A stretch of 64,000 bases of DNA from an uncultured Litoreibacter sp. (GCF_947501785.1 NZ_CANMXB010000001.1:2856501-2920500), one strand, 5' to 3'; positions 16,606 to 26,573 are shown, numbered from the stretch's first letter. Notes: generated from the sequence alone by a model not told the origin. Translations and numbers: made by a program.

Positions 16606-17388
16606 TTAGCTGAGCTTGAGGCGGGATTGCAGCTGCGGGTGCAGGTTCGGCCCGGCGCAGACGCAGCCATTATTCATCGGCCGGGGACGGTTAAATTGCA
16701 GCGGTTTACCGGCTATATCGGACGCGATGCCGCCGGCTTGGCGGACGATCAGTTCCCCCGCCGCGATGTCCCATTCCCAGCAGTCGCGCAGCGTCAGCAT
16801 GGCGTCAAACCGGCCCTGCGCCACAAGGCTGAGCCGGTAGGCCAGCGACGGGCGGAAGTGGCGTGCCAGAGGGGGCGCGCCGTTGGTCCAGAACTCATCT
16901 CTGAGGTTGGGCTTGGCGGCAAGCACCGTCGCCCCGTCGAGGTTCGATTGCAGGGTGGCTTTGATCGGCTCCCCGTTCAGCATTGCGACCTCCGCCTCCG
17001 ACGCGGTGTAGAGCCGGTCCATCATAGGCACATACACCACCGCACATGTGACGCGGCCGTTTTCCGCAATTGCCAGCGAGTGGGACCAGCTGCGTTCGCC
17101 CGCGATGAATGCGCGGGTGCCGTCAATTGGATCGACGATGAAGACGCGGTCATGGGTCAGTCGCGTCGCGTCATCCTCGGTCTCTTCGGACAGCCAGCCA
17201 TAGGTGGCGCGGCTGGCCAGCAGCTCGGATTTGAGCATGGCGTCGATGGCCAGATCGGCCTCGGTCACCGGGCCTTGGTTGTCGTCCTTGTTCCAGACCT
17301 CGGGGTCGTCGCGAAAGAACGACCGCCCGATCTTGGCAGAGGCATGCGCGGCGTCGATCAGCAGTTGAAGGTCTTCATTCACCGGCAA
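16606..17388 (-). CDS. cysQ: 3'(2'),5'-bisphosphate nucleotidase-like / inositol-phosphatase family enzyme
   Basis: A 260-aa lithium-sensitive Mg-dependent phosphatase. The metal-binding motifs are visible: 'GPVTEADLAID' (40-50), 'EET' (68-70), DPIDGT (86-91) and 'WEWDIAAGELIVRQAGG' near 213-229. CysQ hydrolyses 3'-phosphoadenosine 5'-phosphate from sulfate assimilation; family members also act on inositol phosphates, so the symbol is a best guess. The start is TTG at 17388 with GAGGGG about 8 nt upstream, inside the end of pmbA; a GTG at 17382 is an alternative. The 14-bp overlap implies coupling to pmbA. Confidence 0.82.
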   Translation of the reverse strand: MPVNEDLQLLIDAAHASAKIGRSFFRDDPEVWNKDDNQGPVTEADLAIDAMLKSELLASRATYGWLSEETEDDATRLTHDRVFIVDPIDGTRAFIAGERSWSHSLAIAENGRVTCAVVYVPMMDRLYTASEAEVAMLNGEPIKATLQSNLDGATVLAAKPNLRDEFWTNGAPPLARHFRPSLAYRLSLVAQGRFDAMLTLRDCWEWDIAAGELIVRQAGGIASDIAGKPLQFNRPRPMNNGCVCAGPNLHPQLQSRLKLS

Positions 17389-18721
17389 GGATCAGCCCCT
17401 CAACCGCGAGGCTAGGGACAACGCGCGACAGGTGGGCGCGCCCGTCATTGGCAGGACGAATAGAGCGCAGCATGTCGCGCAGATTTCCCGCCAAGGTGCA
17501 TTCGTTGACGGGGTAGGCGCGTTCGCCGTTCTCGACCCAGAAGCCTGATGCCCCGCGCGAATAGTCGCCGGTATTGGGGTTGATGGTGGAGCCGATCATC
17601 GAGGTCACCAGCAGCCCCGTGCCCATGTCCTTCAGCATCTCGTCCAATGTCATGTCGCCCTGCGTCAGGCTGATGTTCGAAATCGATGGCGAAGGCGGGC
17701 TGGACGTGCCGCGCGCCGCGCTGCTGGTGCTTTGCATCCCAAGCTTGCGGGCGTTGGCCAAATCAAGCGTCCAGCTTTGCAGAACACCGTCTTTGATGAT
17801 GTCGCGTTTGGCTGTGGCCAGCGCTTCAGCGTCGAACGGTTTCGAGCCTGAGATGCGCACCCGGTGCGGGTCCTCGATGAGGTCCAGGCCCTTGGGCAAC
17901 ACCATCTCGCCCATCGCATCCATTAGCCAACTGGACCCACGTGCGATCATCGCGCCGTTGGCAGCGGAAAGCAGGTGGGAAATCAAGGAGGACGCGACAC
18001 GTTCGTCAAAGATCACCGGGTAGGCGCCTGTCTTGGGCTTTCGTGCGCCGGCGCGTTTGACCGTGCGCTCGCCTGCTATGCGGCCGATATCCGCGGCATC
18101 GGGCAGGTCAGCCTGATAGATGCGAGCTTCGCCAAAATAATCCCGTTCCATCGCCGTGCCTTCCCCGGTGATGGCAACACAAGACGTGGACCGGCTGGAG
18201 CGTTGGTACCCGCCCGCAAACCCGTTGGACGCTGCCAGATGGATGCGGCGGGTGCCGTATCCCGCGCTTGCAGATTGAACCTGCGAGACGCCATTGACGG
18301 CAAGGGCTGCCGCTTCCGCGCGTTTGGCATCTTCTTCCAGCGCCTGCGCCTCGGGCTCAGCGGATGCGTCATAGAGATCAAGCGCCGCGGCGTCCGTGAT
18401 CTGCGACAGCTGTGCGGCATCCGCCAGCCCTATATGGGGGTCCTCAGGCGCCTCGCTGGCCATGAACACGGCGCGTTCTGCCATATTTTGCAGCGTGTCA
18501 GGGTCGATCAGGGAGGAGGACACGCAGGCCTGCCTTTGCCCGACCATAACCCGCAACCCGACCTCCAACCCTTCCGAGCGTTCCGCGTGTTCCAGCTTGC
18601 CGCCAAGCACGTCTATTGAGACCGAGCGACCATCAGCCGCCAGCACGTCGGCCGCATCCGCGCCCGCGGATTTGGCCATCTTCAAAAGCTGCTGCGATAA
18701 GTCAGAGAGGGAGTGGGCCAT
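17375..18721 (-). CDS. pmbA: TldD/PmbA-family metalloprotease subunit
   Basis: PmbA (448 aa), the partner of TldD in a heterodimeric protease that processes peptides such as microcin B17 and helps degrade the CcdA antitoxin in E. coli. The N-terminal domain (LSQQLLKMAKSAGADAADVL), the central 'AVAGEGTAMERDYFGE'-type region and the C-terminal 'RGASGFWVENGERAYPVNEC' block are characteristic. PmbA itself lacks the zinc-binding HExxxH of TldD, and none is visible here. The length is normal. It starts the leftward cluster that continues through the CysQ-like gene. Confidence 0.9.
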   Translation of the reverse strand: MAHSLSDLSQQLLKMAKSAGADAADVLAADGRSVSIDVLGGKLEHAERSEGLEVGLRVMVGQRQACVSSSLIDPDTLQNMAERAVFMASEAPEDPHIGLADAAQLSQITDAAALDLYDASAEPEAQALEEDAKRAEAAALAVNGVSQVQSASAGYGTRRIHLAASNGFAGGYQRSSRSTSCVAITGEGTAMERDYFGEARIYQADLPDAADIGRIAGERTVKRAGARKPKTGAYPVIFDERVASSLISHLLSAANGAMIARGSSWLMDAMGEMVLPKGLDLIEDPHRVRISGSKPFDAEALATAKRDIIKDGVLQSWTLDLANARKLGMQSTSSAARGTSSPPSPSISNISLTQGDMTLDEMLKDMGTGLLVTSMIGSTINPNTGDYSRGASGFWVENGERAYPVNECTLAGNLRDMLRSIRPANDGRAHLSRVVPSLAVEGLILAGE

Positions 18722-18826
18722 GTGGCCTCCTGTATCAATGGTAGTGATGAGGTAGTGCCATGCGTGGGGTGGCGCAAGTGGTGCCGCATTGTGTTAGGCT
18801 GGCCGCAACCTTTTCAGGAGAGACCG

Positions 18827-19435
18827 ATGATCGAAATTGACCAGACCGGGGACGTGCTGACGCTGGCGATCAACAGGCCCGACAAGGCCAATTCCCTGAC
18901 CCGCGACATGCTGGCTGAGCTTGCCGACGCCATAGAAGAATGCGACGGGAAAGTCTTGATCCTGACCGGCCGTGGCAAGGTGTTCAGCGCCGGGGCCGAC
19001 CTTGAGGCGGCCAAGGCCGGGCTGGCCACCGATCCGGTTTGGGAGCGGTTATCATCTGCGATTACCGGCTTCAAAGGCCTGAGCATTGCCGCGCTAAATG
19101 GCACCTTGGCAGGTGGCGCTTGCGGAATGGCCTTGGCCTGTGACCTGCGCATATCAGTGCCGACGGCGAAGGTGTTTTACCCGGTGATGCGGTTGGGGTT
19201 TTTGCCACAACCAAGTGACCCAAAACGATTGGCGGCGCTGGTTGGCCCAGCGCGGGCCAAGATGATCTTGATGTCCGGCCAGAAGATCGAGGCGGCGGAA
19301 GCGCTGGAATGGGGACTGATTGACCGGATTACCGACCCTGAGCACCTGATGGAAACCGCGCATCAGCTCGCGGCGGATTGCGTGGCCGCTGACGCCAGCC
19401 ATGTGGCAGCAATCAAGCGGATGATTGATGCCTAG
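18827..19435 (+). CDS. Enoyl-CoA hydratase/isomerase family protein
   Basis: A 202-aa short crotonase-fold protein. The oxyanion-hole blocks are 'GKVFSAGADLEAAK' (about 52-65) and 'ALNGTLAGGACGMALACDLR' (about 85-104). The acid residue position that follows reads 'FYPVMRLGFLPQPSDPKRLA', so the usual catalytic Glu is not obvious and the exact reaction is uncertain. It starts at ATG 18827 with AGGAGAG just upstream; the longer upstream frame runs through a pmbA-promoter region and has no conserved sequence. It overlaps the next gene by 8 bp. Confidence 0.82.
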   Translation: MIEIDQTGDVLTLAINRPDKANSLTRDMLAELADAIEECDGKVLILTGRGKVFSAGADLEAAKAGLATDPVWERLSSAITGFKGLSIAALNGTLAGGACGMALACDLRISVPTAKVFYPVMRLGFLPQPSDPKRLAALVGPARAKMILMSGQKIEAAEALEWGLIDRITDPEHLMETAHQLAADCVAADASHVAAIKRMIDA

Positions 19436-20606
19436 CGCTTTGGTCATAGGGGCGGGACCTGCGGGCTTGATGGCGGCCGAGGTTTTGGCGAAGGCCGGGC
19501 TATCGGTGACGATGGCCGACCAAAAACCGTCTGTTGCGCGGAAGTTCCTGATGGCGGGGAAGTCGGGCCTGAACCTGACCAAAAACGAAAAGGACGCCGC
19601 ATTTCTGGCGGCTTATGGCGACAGCGCCAACTGGCTTGCCCCTATGATTGCGCAGTTTGGCGTGGCCGAGGTCATGGCCTGGGCGGAGGATCTGGATCAA
19701 CAGATATTCACCGGCTCTACCGGTCGGGTCTTTCCGAAAGCCATGAAAGCATCGCCGCTTTTGCGGGCGTGGTTGCAACGGCTCGATGGTTTGGGCGTGG
19801 ACCGGAAACTACGCTGGAGGTGGACGGGGTTTCGCGATGACAGCGCCGCGTTTGATACGCCGGAGGGCCTGCAAACCGTGGCCGCGGATGTGGTCGTATT
19901 GGCGTTGGGCGGGGCGAGTTGGTCAAAACTGGGGTCTGATGGCGCCTGGTCTGACGCGATGAAGGGCGAGGGCGTGGATTTGGTGGATTTTGCGCCCTCT
20001 AACAGCGGCGTTTCCGTCGGATGGTCTGACCACATGCAGCGGCATTTGGGGTCACCGGTCAAAAACATTGAGCTTCGCGCCGGCACGCTGCGCAGTCGGG
20101 GCGAGATTGTATTGTCAAAGACAGGGATTGAAGGCGGCGGGATCTACGCGTTGAGCGCCGCTTTGCGGGACGGCGCGGCGCTGAGCATGGACCTTATGCC
20201 TGACCTGTCAGAAGCGGCAGTTGCAGGGCGTCTGGCTAAACCACGCGGAAAAATGAGCGTTGGGACCTACTTGCGCAAAACGCTGAAACTGGACCCCGCC
20301 AAAATCGGGTTGTTGAATGAATTCTCGCGACCTTTCCCCGCGCAAGCGGCGGAATTCGCAGGCGTCATCAAAGCACTGCCGATTGCTACCCACGGCTTAC
20401 GGCCGATTGACGAGGCGATTTCGACGACCGGCGGCATTGCGCGGTCGGCCGTTGACGGCAAGCTGATGTTAAAAGCCAAGCCGGGTGTGTTTGTCGCCGG
20501 GGAAATGCTGGACTGGGACGCGCCAACCGGCGGCTATTTGATCACCGCATGCCTGGCGACGGGCGCATGGGCCGGGCAAGCGGCGGCGGACTATGCCAAG
20601 CGCTAA
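19428..20606 (+). CDS. HI0933-like FAD-dependent oxidoreductase (TIGR03862 group)
   Basis: A 392-aa flavoprotein. The N-terminal Rossmann motif is 'ALVIGAGPAGLMAAEVL', the mid-region has 'MAGKSGLNLTKNE' (the Gly-rich loop after the GxGxxG fold typical of HI0933/BaiN relatives), and the C-terminal FAD motif is 'GVFVAGEMLDWDAPTGGY'. The substrate is unknown. It starts at ATG 19428, overlapping the hydratase stop; a TTG one codon upstream is possible. It meets holA tail-to-tail with a 4-bp overlap. Confidence 0.85.
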   Translation: MPSALVIGAGPAGLMAAEVLAKAGLSVTMADQKPSVARKFLMAGKSGLNLTKNEKDAAFLAAYGDSANWLAPMIAQFGVAEVMAWAEDLDQQIFTGSTGRVFPKAMKASPLLRAWLQRLDGLGVDRKLRWRWTGFRDDSAAFDTPEGLQTVAADVVVLALGGASWSKLGSDGAWSDAMKGEGVDLVDFAPSNSGVSVGWSDHMQRHLGSPVKNIELRAGTLRSRGEIVLSKTGIEGGGIYALSAALRDGAALSMDLMPDLSEAAVAGRLAKPRGKMSVGTYLRKTLKLDPAKIGLLNEFSRPFPAQAAEFAGVIKALPIATHGLRPIDEAISTTGGIARSAVDGKLMLKAKPGVFVAGEMLDWDAPTGGYLITACLATGAWAGQAAADYAKR

Positions 20607-21625
20607 CTGCGCGCCATCATCGCCAGCCGGATCATCGCGCGTTCTACCAAAGCCATCTGCGGGATCGGCTGGGACGACCGCAGCTGCAAATCCGTGTCGG
20701 TGAGAAGTTTCAGGGCCTGTTCCAGCTTCGGCGCCCCCCAGCCGCGCGCCTGTCGGGCCAGCCGGTCTTTGCGCATATAGGGCACCGGCGGCCGCGCCCG
20801 AGCGAGGCCCGCTTCCGGACCGCCGGGGTCGCTGGCCGCGCTGAAGAGCTTGCGGAAATGTTGGTTGGCCCCGATGCACAAACGCACCGGTTGGACGCCT
20901 TGACCTTCCAGCTTGGCAAGAATTGGCCCGATCTCGCCGAACCGCCCTTCCGCCACAATATCAAGCGCGTCGTCAATGCCCGCTTCTGATGTCAGCGGCG
21001 CGCAATTGGCAACGTCTTCGGGCGTTACGGGCGAGGTGTCGCCATGTTTATAGAGGCTCAGCTTTTCAACCGTTTGGCGAAAGTCGCCCGGGTCCAGCAC
21101 GCGGCCAAGGTCCATCAGGTCGGACAGCGCGTCGGCGGAAATATCCTGCACGCCAGCTTTTTTCAGCGTGTCTTCGATCTCGTCCCGGCCGGGCGGGTCG
21201 GCGTAGATCGCGGCGGCATAGGCGTTGTTATGCCCTTCGAACAGCTTGCGCAGTTTGGAGGTCGGTTTGAGCTGCCCTGCGGTGACGAGGATGAAGGCGT
21301 CGCCGTCACGCCACTCTTTCATCGCGGTCTCGACCGACGGGAACACGGTGTCGTTGGCGTCTTCCAAAAAGGCCACGCGTTGCCCTGGGAAGAACCCTTG
21401 GGCCGTCATCGCGTCCATCAGCATGGCCTTGTCCTTGCGCAGCTCGGCGGCGGGGATGCGGGTCAGGCGCATTTCTTCCTCGCCGTCGGGGCCGACGAGT
21501 GCGGCGATCGTGTCCTGCCTGCGCAGCGCGACGCGCATGGCGTCGGGCCCGTAGATCAGAAGCCCGGCGCGTTTGGGGTCGGGCTTGGCAAAGAAAGCGC
21601 GCGCGTCGCGGGCGTTCAGCTTCAT
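20603..21625 (-). CDS. holA: DNA polymerase III subunit delta
   Basis: Clamp-loader subunit that opens the beta clamp. The 340-aa protein shows the HolA pattern: 'LIYGPDAMRVALRRQDTIAA' at the start (a degenerate AAA+ P-loop), 'GFFPGQRVAFLEDAND', a central 'GDAFILVTAG' and a helical C-terminal collar. I chose the ATG at 21625; a longer frame to 21664 overlaps lptE and adds unconserved residues. It is 1 bp from the lptE stop, so leuS, lptE and holA form an operon, an order seen widely in proteobacteria. Confidence 0.88.
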   Translation of the reverse strand: MKLNARDARAFFAKPDPKRAGLLIYGPDAMRVALRRQDTIAALVGPDGEEEMRLTRIPAAELRKDKAMLMDAMTAQGFFPGQRVAFLEDANDTVFPSVETAMKEWRDGDAFILVTAGQLKPTSKLRKLFEGHNNAYAAAIYADPPGRDEIEDTLKKAGVQDISADALSDLMDLGRVLDPGDFRQTVEKLSLYKHGDTSPVTPEDVANCAPLTSEAGIDDALDIVAEGRFGEIGPILAKLEGQGVQPVRLCIGANQHFRKLFSAASDPGGPEAGLARARPPVPYMRKDRLARQARGWGAPKLEQALKLLTDTDLQLRSSQPIPQMALVERAMIRLAMMARS

Positions 21626-21626
21626 G

Positions 21627-22112
21627 TCACAGATTGCCCGCATTGAGCAGCAACTGCGTGACAATCTTGTCCGCCAAGGCGGTCATCAACCGTTGCGTCG
21701 CGTCCCGTTCCGCAGCCAGTGTCGCCACCGGTTGGGCGGAGGCCGAATAGGACGTGAACGTGTTCACCTTGTCGGACATGACGGGCTGCCCTGTTGCAAG
21801 GTCGCGCAGCACGAAATCGGCGACGCCCAGAACATTGTAACGCGTAATGTCGTTGGAGCCGGAGATCGCCAGCCCCTCTTCCTGCACGGACAAGTCAACC
21901 TTTAAGCCGTAACGCGCCGCGGTCGCGCGTCCCAATCGTGCTTCCAGCTGTTCTGTCAGTTGAAACTGCTGGCGGTCCTTCGGATCATCCACCAAGACCG
22001 CGCCCCGCAAGGCCGATGCGCTGCCATTGGTGCCGTAGACCGGCTCAAACCCGCAACTCGCAAGCGCGGAAAGCCCAAGCCCAAGTAGAAGTGTGCGTCT
22101 AGACAACCACAT
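21627..22112 (-). CDS. lptE: LPS-assembly lipoprotein LptE
   Basis: Outer-membrane lipoprotein that plugs LptD and helps place lipopolysaccharide. The 161-aa protein has a signal peptide with an RR pair ('[17 protein letters not shown]') and a lipobox LASC (Cys20), followed by '[17 protein letters not shown]', which is typical of alphaproteobacterial LptE. It overlaps the end of leuS by 14 bp and is followed after 1 bp by holA. Sequence similarity to E. coli LptE is low in this class, so the call rests on the lipoprotein motif, size and operon position. Confidence 0.85.
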   Translation of the reverse strand: MWLSRRTLLLGLGLSALASCGFEPVYGTNGSASALRGAVLVDDPKDRQQFQLTEQLEARLGRATAARYGLKVDLSVQEEGLAISGSNDITRYNVLGVADFVLRDLATGQPVMSDKVNTFTSYSASAQPVATLAAERDATQRLMTALADKIVTQLLLNAGNL

Positions 22113-24630
22113 TGATGATACGCCCCGGAACCACGATCAGCTTTTTCGGCGTGCCGCCGTCCAAAGCCTTGATCACAGCTTGGTCGGCCAAGGCCAGCTT
22201 TTCAACCTCTTCCTTGGGCAGGTCGGCTGGCACCTCGATCTCGGAACGGCGTTTGCCGTTGATCTGGATCGGCATGGTCACCGTGTCATCCTTCAACAAG
22301 CTTTCGTCGGCCTTGGGCCACTTCGCCTGCGCAATAAGGCCTTCGCCCCCCAGATGTTGCCAAATCTCTTCGCTCAGATGCGGGGTCATCGGCGACATAA
22401 GCTGCGCCAGCGTTTTGACCGCCTTGCGTTTCGCGCCGGGGCCCGCCTTGGATTTTTGGATGGTGTTGGCAAACCCGTACAGCTTGGCGACGGATTTGTT
22501 GAAGCCGAACGACTCGATCCCCATCGTGACTTCGTGGATCGCCTTCGCGGCTTCCTTTTCCAACGCAGCGTCGGTGTCGGTGCCATCTTCCAGCTCGGCG
22601 GCAAGCCGCCAGACGCGGCCAAGGAATTTCCAGGACGCTTCGGCGCCCGCGGCGGTCCATTCGACGTCTCGCTCCGGCGGCGAGTCGGACAGCACAAACC
22701 AGCGCGCGGTGTCCGCGCCGTATTGGTCGATGATATCCACCGGGTTCACCACGTTTTTCTTCGATTTGGACATTTTGGCGGAGGGGATGATTTCCACCGG
22801 CTCGCCTGTCGCGCGCAGCGCTTTTTTGTCCTGATCAACGTCTTCAGGGAGGTGGAAGACGGGCCGACCCTTGTCATCGCGGGTTTGGAAGATCGCATGC
22901 GTCACCATGCCTTGGGTGAAGAGCGCGTCAAATGGCTCTTCGGTGCCTTGCGGCAGATGGCCGGTTTTGCCCATCGCGCGGGCAAAGAAGCGGGAATAGA
23001 GCAGGTGCAGGATCGCATGCTCGATCCCGCCAATATACTGGTCGACGTTCATCCAATAGGCGGCATCATCCACATCCGTGGGGGTGGCCGCCCTTGGGGC
23101 GGTGAACCGTGCGAAATACCACGACGAATCGACAAACGTGTCCATCGTGTCGGTTTCGCGCTTTGCGGGCTTTCCGCAAGACGGGCAGGACGTGTCGCGC
23201 CAGGTCGGATGGCGGTCGAGCGGGTTGCCGGGAATGTCGAAGGTGACGTCATCGGGCAGAGCGATGGGAAGGTTCTCTTTCTTCTCAGACACCACGCCGC
23301 AATCGCTACAATGCACAACTGGGATAGGGCAGCCCCAATACCGCTGGCGGCTAAGGCCCCAATCGCGCAGTCGAAACTGCACTTTACCTGTGCCGAGCCC
23401 CTTTGCTTCGAAATAATCGATGGTGGCATCAATCGCGTCGGCGCTGGTCGTCTTCTCGATACCTGCGAAGTGGTCGATGAAGACGACCTCATCGGTTTTG
23501 TCGGGCACGAGGGCCTCGTTTCCCACTTCGGTCTCGTCACCCGGCATGTAGAACGCATTTTGCACCGGCAGGTCGTATTTGCGGGCAAAATCAAGATCCC
23601 GCTGGTCATGCGCCGGGCACCCGAACACCGCACCGGTGCCGTAGTCCATCAAGACGAAATTGCCGATCCAGACAGGCAGGTCCTGATCAGGGTAAATCGG
23701 GTGCGCCACGCGAATGCCCGTGTCGATCCCCTTCTTCTCGGCCTTCTCCATGGCGGCCTCGGTCGTGTCCATCTTGCGGCATTCGTCAATAAACGCGGCA
23801 AGGTCGGGGCTGTCTGCTTCAAGTGCCTTGGCAACCGGGTGGTCAGGGGCAATCGCAAGGAAGCTTGCGCCGCGCATCGTATCGGGACGGGTGGAGTAGC
23901 ACACAATAGGATCGCCGCCGTCGCGGCGCTGGAACGGGATATCAATGCCCCGCGATTTGCCGATCCAGTTGGACTGCATCAACTTGACCTTGGCGGGCCA
24001 ATTGTCCAGCCCGTCAATCGCCTGCAACAGCTCGTCTGCCATCGAAGTGATATTGAAGAACCATTGCGTCAGCTCGCGTCGTTCGACCGGCGCATCCGAG
24101 CGCCAGCCTTTCCCGTCAATCACCTGCTCGTTGGCAAGCACGGTCATGTCGACCGGATCCCAGTTGACCATGGCGTTTTTGCGGTAAACCAGGTTGGCTT
24201 CCAACATATCCAGGAAGAGCGCCTGCTGCTGGCCATAATATTCCGGGTCGCAGGTCGCGAATTCGCGGGTCCAGTCGATTGACAATCCGAGCGGCTTCAT
24301 CTGGTCGCGCATGGCGGCGATGTTGCCGTAGGTCCAATCCTTGGGGTGGCCGCCTGACGCCATGGCGGCGTTTTCGGCGGGCATACCGAACGCGTCCCAC
24401 CCCATAGGGTGCAGCACCGAGAAGCCACAAGACGCCTTATACCGCGCGATCACGTCGCCCATCGTGTAGTTGCGCACGTGCCCGATATGCAGGTTGCCGG
24501 ACGGGTAGGGGAACATCTCCAGCACATAGTATTTTTGTTTCGCGTCGTCGCGCTTGGCGAGGAACGCTTCCGCCTCGTTCCAGGCTTTTTGCCATTTGGG
24601 TTCAACGGTGCGGGCATTGTAGCGGGACAT
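22099..24630 (-). CDS. leuS: Leucyl-tRNA synthetase
   Basis: Class I aminoacyl-tRNA synthetase (843 aa) charging tRNA-Leu. The ATP-binding signatures are '[11 protein letters not shown]' (HIGH, about 46-56) and 'AKMSKSKKN' (KMSKS, about 612-620). The CP1 editing insert (about 220-400, with '[20 protein letters not shown]') and the zinc-like 'SDCGVV...CPSCGKPA' pairs are present. The length is normal. It starts at ATG 24630 and leads the leuS-lptE-holA operon. Confidence 0.97.
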   Translation of the reverse strand: MSRYNARTVEPKWQKAWNEAEAFLAKRDDAKQKYYVLEMFPYPSGNLHIGHVRNYTMGDVIARYKASCGFSVLHPMGWDAFGMPAENAAMASGGHPKDWTYGNIAAMRDQMKPLGLSIDWTREFATCDPEYYGQQQALFLDMLEANLVYRKNAMVNWDPVDMTVLANEQVIDGKGWRSDAPVERRELTQWFFNITSMADELLQAIDGLDNWPAKVKLMQSNWIGKSRGIDIPFQRRDGGDPIVCYSTRPDTMRGASFLAIAPDHPVAKALEADSPDLAAFIDECRKMDTTEAAMEKAEKKGIDTGIRVAHPIYPDQDLPVWIGNFVLMDYGTGAVFGCPAHDQRDLDFARKYDLPVQNAFYMPGDETEVGNEALVPDKTDEVVFIDHFAGIEKTTSADAIDATIDYFEAKGLGTGKVQFRLRDWGLSRQRYWGCPIPVVHCSDCGVVSEKKENLPIALPDDVTFDIPGNPLDRHPTWRDTSCPSCGKPAKRETDTMDTFVDSSWYFARFTAPRAATPTDVDDAAYWMNVDQYIGGIEHAILHLLYSRFFARAMGKTGHLPQGTEEPFDALFTQGMVTHAIFQTRDDKGRPVFHLPEDVDQDKKALRATGEPVEIIPSAKMSKSKKNVVNPVDIIDQYGADTARWFVLSDSPPERDVEWTAAGAEASWKFLGRVWRLAAELEDGTDTDAALEKEAAKAIHEVTMGIESFGFNKSVAKLYGFANTIQKSKAGPGAKRKAVKTLAQLMSPMTPHLSEEIWQHLGGEGLIAQAKWPKADESLLKDDTVTMPIQINGKRRSEIEVPADLPKEEVEKLALADQAVIKALDGGTPKKLIVVPGRIINVVV

Positions 24631-24648
24631 TGTGATTCCTCAGGAACG

Positions 24649-24674
24649 AAAAAGGCCGGGCGTGAAGGCCCGGC
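24649..24674 (-). terminator. Intrinsic terminator between the DUF3576 gene and leuS
   Basis: GCCGGGC (24655-24661) and GCCCGGC (24668-24674) form a 7-bp stem with a 6-nt loop, and the minus strand then reads five T (A-run 24649-24653). It ends the DUF3576 transcript just upstream of leuS. Confidence 0.85.
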
Positions 24675-24703
24675 GCTTTATTATGTTGGGATGGACGCGG
24701 GGT

Positions 24704-25252
24704 CTAGAGCTTGGTGTCGCGGATACGCAGCTGCCGCGCACGGGTCAGAATCGCGTCTTCAATTGCGCGCACTGTCTCAGTGCTGACGGACGCACCGCCG
24801 GAGCCTTGCAGAGCAACCCGCAGGGACCGCGCATCAAGAGCCGGGTCAGTAATGTAGATCGTGGCGCGATACGCGCGGCCAGAGCCTTGCGGACGCCCGT
24901 AACCCATTGAAATCGTTCCCGTGAACGGATCAGCGCGCTGCACCGGCATGAAATTCAACACATCAAGGGACGCGTTCCAGAGATACTTGTTCACCCGCAG
25001 CGTGACATTTGGATCGTCGTTGTTGCGGAACAGGTCAAAGACCGAGTCGCCTTTTTTGACTGCATTGGCCCGGGCGGCGCTGTCAAAGTCTTTGGAAAAG
25101 CCGTTCGGATCATTCTCGCGGCGTTCGTTCTTGCCGACGTTGCCGCTTGTGACAGGGCCGCTTAGACCGCTGAAATTGCTGTTGCCGCACGCTGAAAGGG
25201 CTGCAATCAACAGACCAGCGACGGCGAACTTACTCGATTTAGCGATCAACAT
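24704..25252 (-). CDS. DUF3576 lipoprotein
   Basis: A 182-aa conserved lipoprotein of alphaproteobacteria. The signal peptide ends in a lipobox LSAC (Cys22 in 'LLIAALSACGNS'). The mature domain 'SVFDLFRNNDDPNVTLRVNK' then 'YLWNASLDVLNFMPVQRADP' and 'GYGRPQGSGRAYRATIYI' is the DUF3576 signature. The function is unknown; an envelope role is likely from the lipoprotein signal. A strong terminator follows. Confidence 0.85.
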   Translation of the reverse strand: MLIAKSSKFAVAGLLIAALSACGNSNFSGLSGPVTSGNVGKNERRENDPNGFSKDFDSAARANAVKKGDSVFDLFRNNDDPNVTLRVNKYLWNASLDVLNFMPVQRADPFTGTISMGYGRPQGSGRAYRATIYITDPALDARSLRVALQGSGGASVSTETVRAIEDAILTRARQLRIRDTKL

Positions 25253-25459
25253 GCTGACCCGACCTCTTATTTCGAAGGCTTTTGACCGTATTACCCAAGC
25301 ATCCGCCCGGTCACAAGAATTATTAAGTAGACCGTAATCATTGGTCCGGTGGGGGCGTGAGCAAATCTGTGTGGCATGATGGCACCACTCAATATGCTTA
25401 GATTTCGGATCGTCGGTCCTATTCTTGCATTGCGGCCGTGATGGGTCGAAACAAGCTTG

Positions 25460-25475
25460 GACTCAGTTCGGATTC
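25460..25475. promoter_or_regulatory. Two GANTC sites in the upstream region of the first porin gene
   Basis: GACTC at 25460-25464 and GATTC at 25471-25475, 42-57 bp upstream of the first porin ATG. The second porin gene has no GANTC in its upstream region. If CcrM methylates these, porin 1 expression could vary over the replication cycle; that is inference. Confidence 0.4.
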
Positions 25476-25516
25476 CCTGAATTGAGATGTCTAATAATAA
25501 CCTTCGAGGGAAAACG

Positions 25517-26521
25517 ATGAAAAAAGTTCTCTTCGCATCTACCGCTCTGGTCGCCTTTACCGGCGCCGCTGCCGCAGATGTCACCCTGTCCGGCCGCGCC
25601 GAAATGGGTATCTTCGACACCAACGCTGTAGGTGTTGGCGCACAATTCTTCACCGACATCGACGTGACTTTCACCATGTCCGGCGAAACCGACAACGGCC
25701 TGACCTTCGGTGCATCCGTCGATCTGGACGAAGCTGGCGGAAACAACACCCTGGTTACCTCTCCAGGTGGTGTTCCGATCGCAGGCGTTGCGATTGTTAA
25801 CGGCGCAACCGGCAACAACGCTGATGATGGCGGCGCAACGATCTTCATCTCTGGCGGCTTCGGCACAATCACCATGGGTGACACTGACGGCGCTATGGAC
25901 TGGGCCCTGACAGAAGCTGGCAACGTCGGCAACCCTGGCTCGATCGCTGATGACGAAACATCGCACGCTGGTTACCTGGGTTCTTACCTGGACGGCGCCT
26001 ATGACGGCCAAATCCTGCGTTGGGACTACACAGTAGGCGACTTCGGCGTTGCTGTGTCCATCGATGACGACAACGGCGTTGCAGGCCTGTCGCCTGGCTA
26101 CGCAATTGGTTTCAAATACAACCTTGACCTGTCCGGCACGACTGTTGCTCTGGGTCTTGGCTACCAAGACGTAGACACTTTGGGTTCCACTGTTGGTGTG
26201 TCCGCAAGCGCGACATTCAACAACGGCCTGTCCGCTGGCATCCAGTACTCGACATTCTCGGGTGACGTGGTTGGCACAGACGGTGACCACCTCGGCATCG
26301 GCGTTGGTTACACAACCGGCGCGTTCTCGATCCACGCAAACTACGGTAAATTCGGCACCGACTCGGCTGCTCTTGCTGATCCATCGGGCTACGGTATTGC
26401 CGCAGCTTACGACCTGGGTGGCGGTGCAGTTGTACACTTCGGCTACGGTAAATCTGACTTCGACACCGTTGGTGTTGCAGACTTCAGCACCGTATCACTG
26501 GGTCTTGGCCTGAGCTTCTAA
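25517..26521 (+). CDS. Outer-membrane porin 1 of a tandem pair
   Basis: A 334-aa Rhodobacter-type porin. It has a signal peptide (MKKVLFASTALVAFTGAAAA) and a mature beta-barrel of alternating hydrophobic strands with Asp/Gly-rich turns (e.g. 'MGDTDGAMDW', 'DDDNGVAGLSPGYA'), ending in the C-terminal Phe (LGLGLSF) needed for barrel assembly. It forms general diffusion pores for small solutes. The ATG at 25517 is preceded by CGAGGG. It is about 1.2 kb from its paralogue and shares with it a 203-bp identical block and a downstream terminator copy. An intrinsic terminator follows. Confidence 0.93.
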   Translation: MKKVLFASTALVAFTGAAAADVTLSGRAEMGIFDTNAVGVGAQFFTDIDVTFTMSGETDNGLTFGASVDLDEAGGNNTLVTSPGGVPIAGVAIVNGATGNNADDGGATIFISGGFGTITMGDTDGAMDWALTEAGNVGNPGSIADDETSHAGYLGSYLDGAYDGQILRWDYTVGDFGVAVSIDDDNGVAGLSPGYAIGFKYNLDLSGTTVALGLGYQDVDTLGSTVGVSASATFNNGLSAGIQYSTFSGDVVGTDGDHLGIGVGYTTGAFSIHANYGKFGTDSAALADPSGYGIAAAYDLGGGAVVHFGYGKSDFDTVGVADFSTVSLGLGLSF

Positions 26522-26527
26522 GCTCAC

Positions 26528-26573
26528 CCACTACCAAAGAATTGAGAGAGCGGGCCCTCGGGTCCGCTCTTTT
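26528..26573 (+). repeat. 46-bp repeat (copy 1) carrying a porin terminator
   Basis: This stretch is identical to 27718-27763. It begins just after the porin 1 stop and ends in the T-run of the terminator. It shows that the duplication that made the two porins included their 3' untranslated region. Confidence 0.85.

Noticed and set aside
16081-17415. A 444-aa plus-strand ORF opposite waaA, DUF4170 and the CysQ-like gene
   Set aside because: It runs through three genes on the other strand and has no recognisable domain.
22093-24282. A 729-aa ORF on the plus strand opposite leuS
   Set aside because: It mirrors leuS in antisense, has composition typical of shadow frames (Arg, His, Gly, Val), and leuS has all its catalytic motifs. 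No ribosome-binding site supports it.
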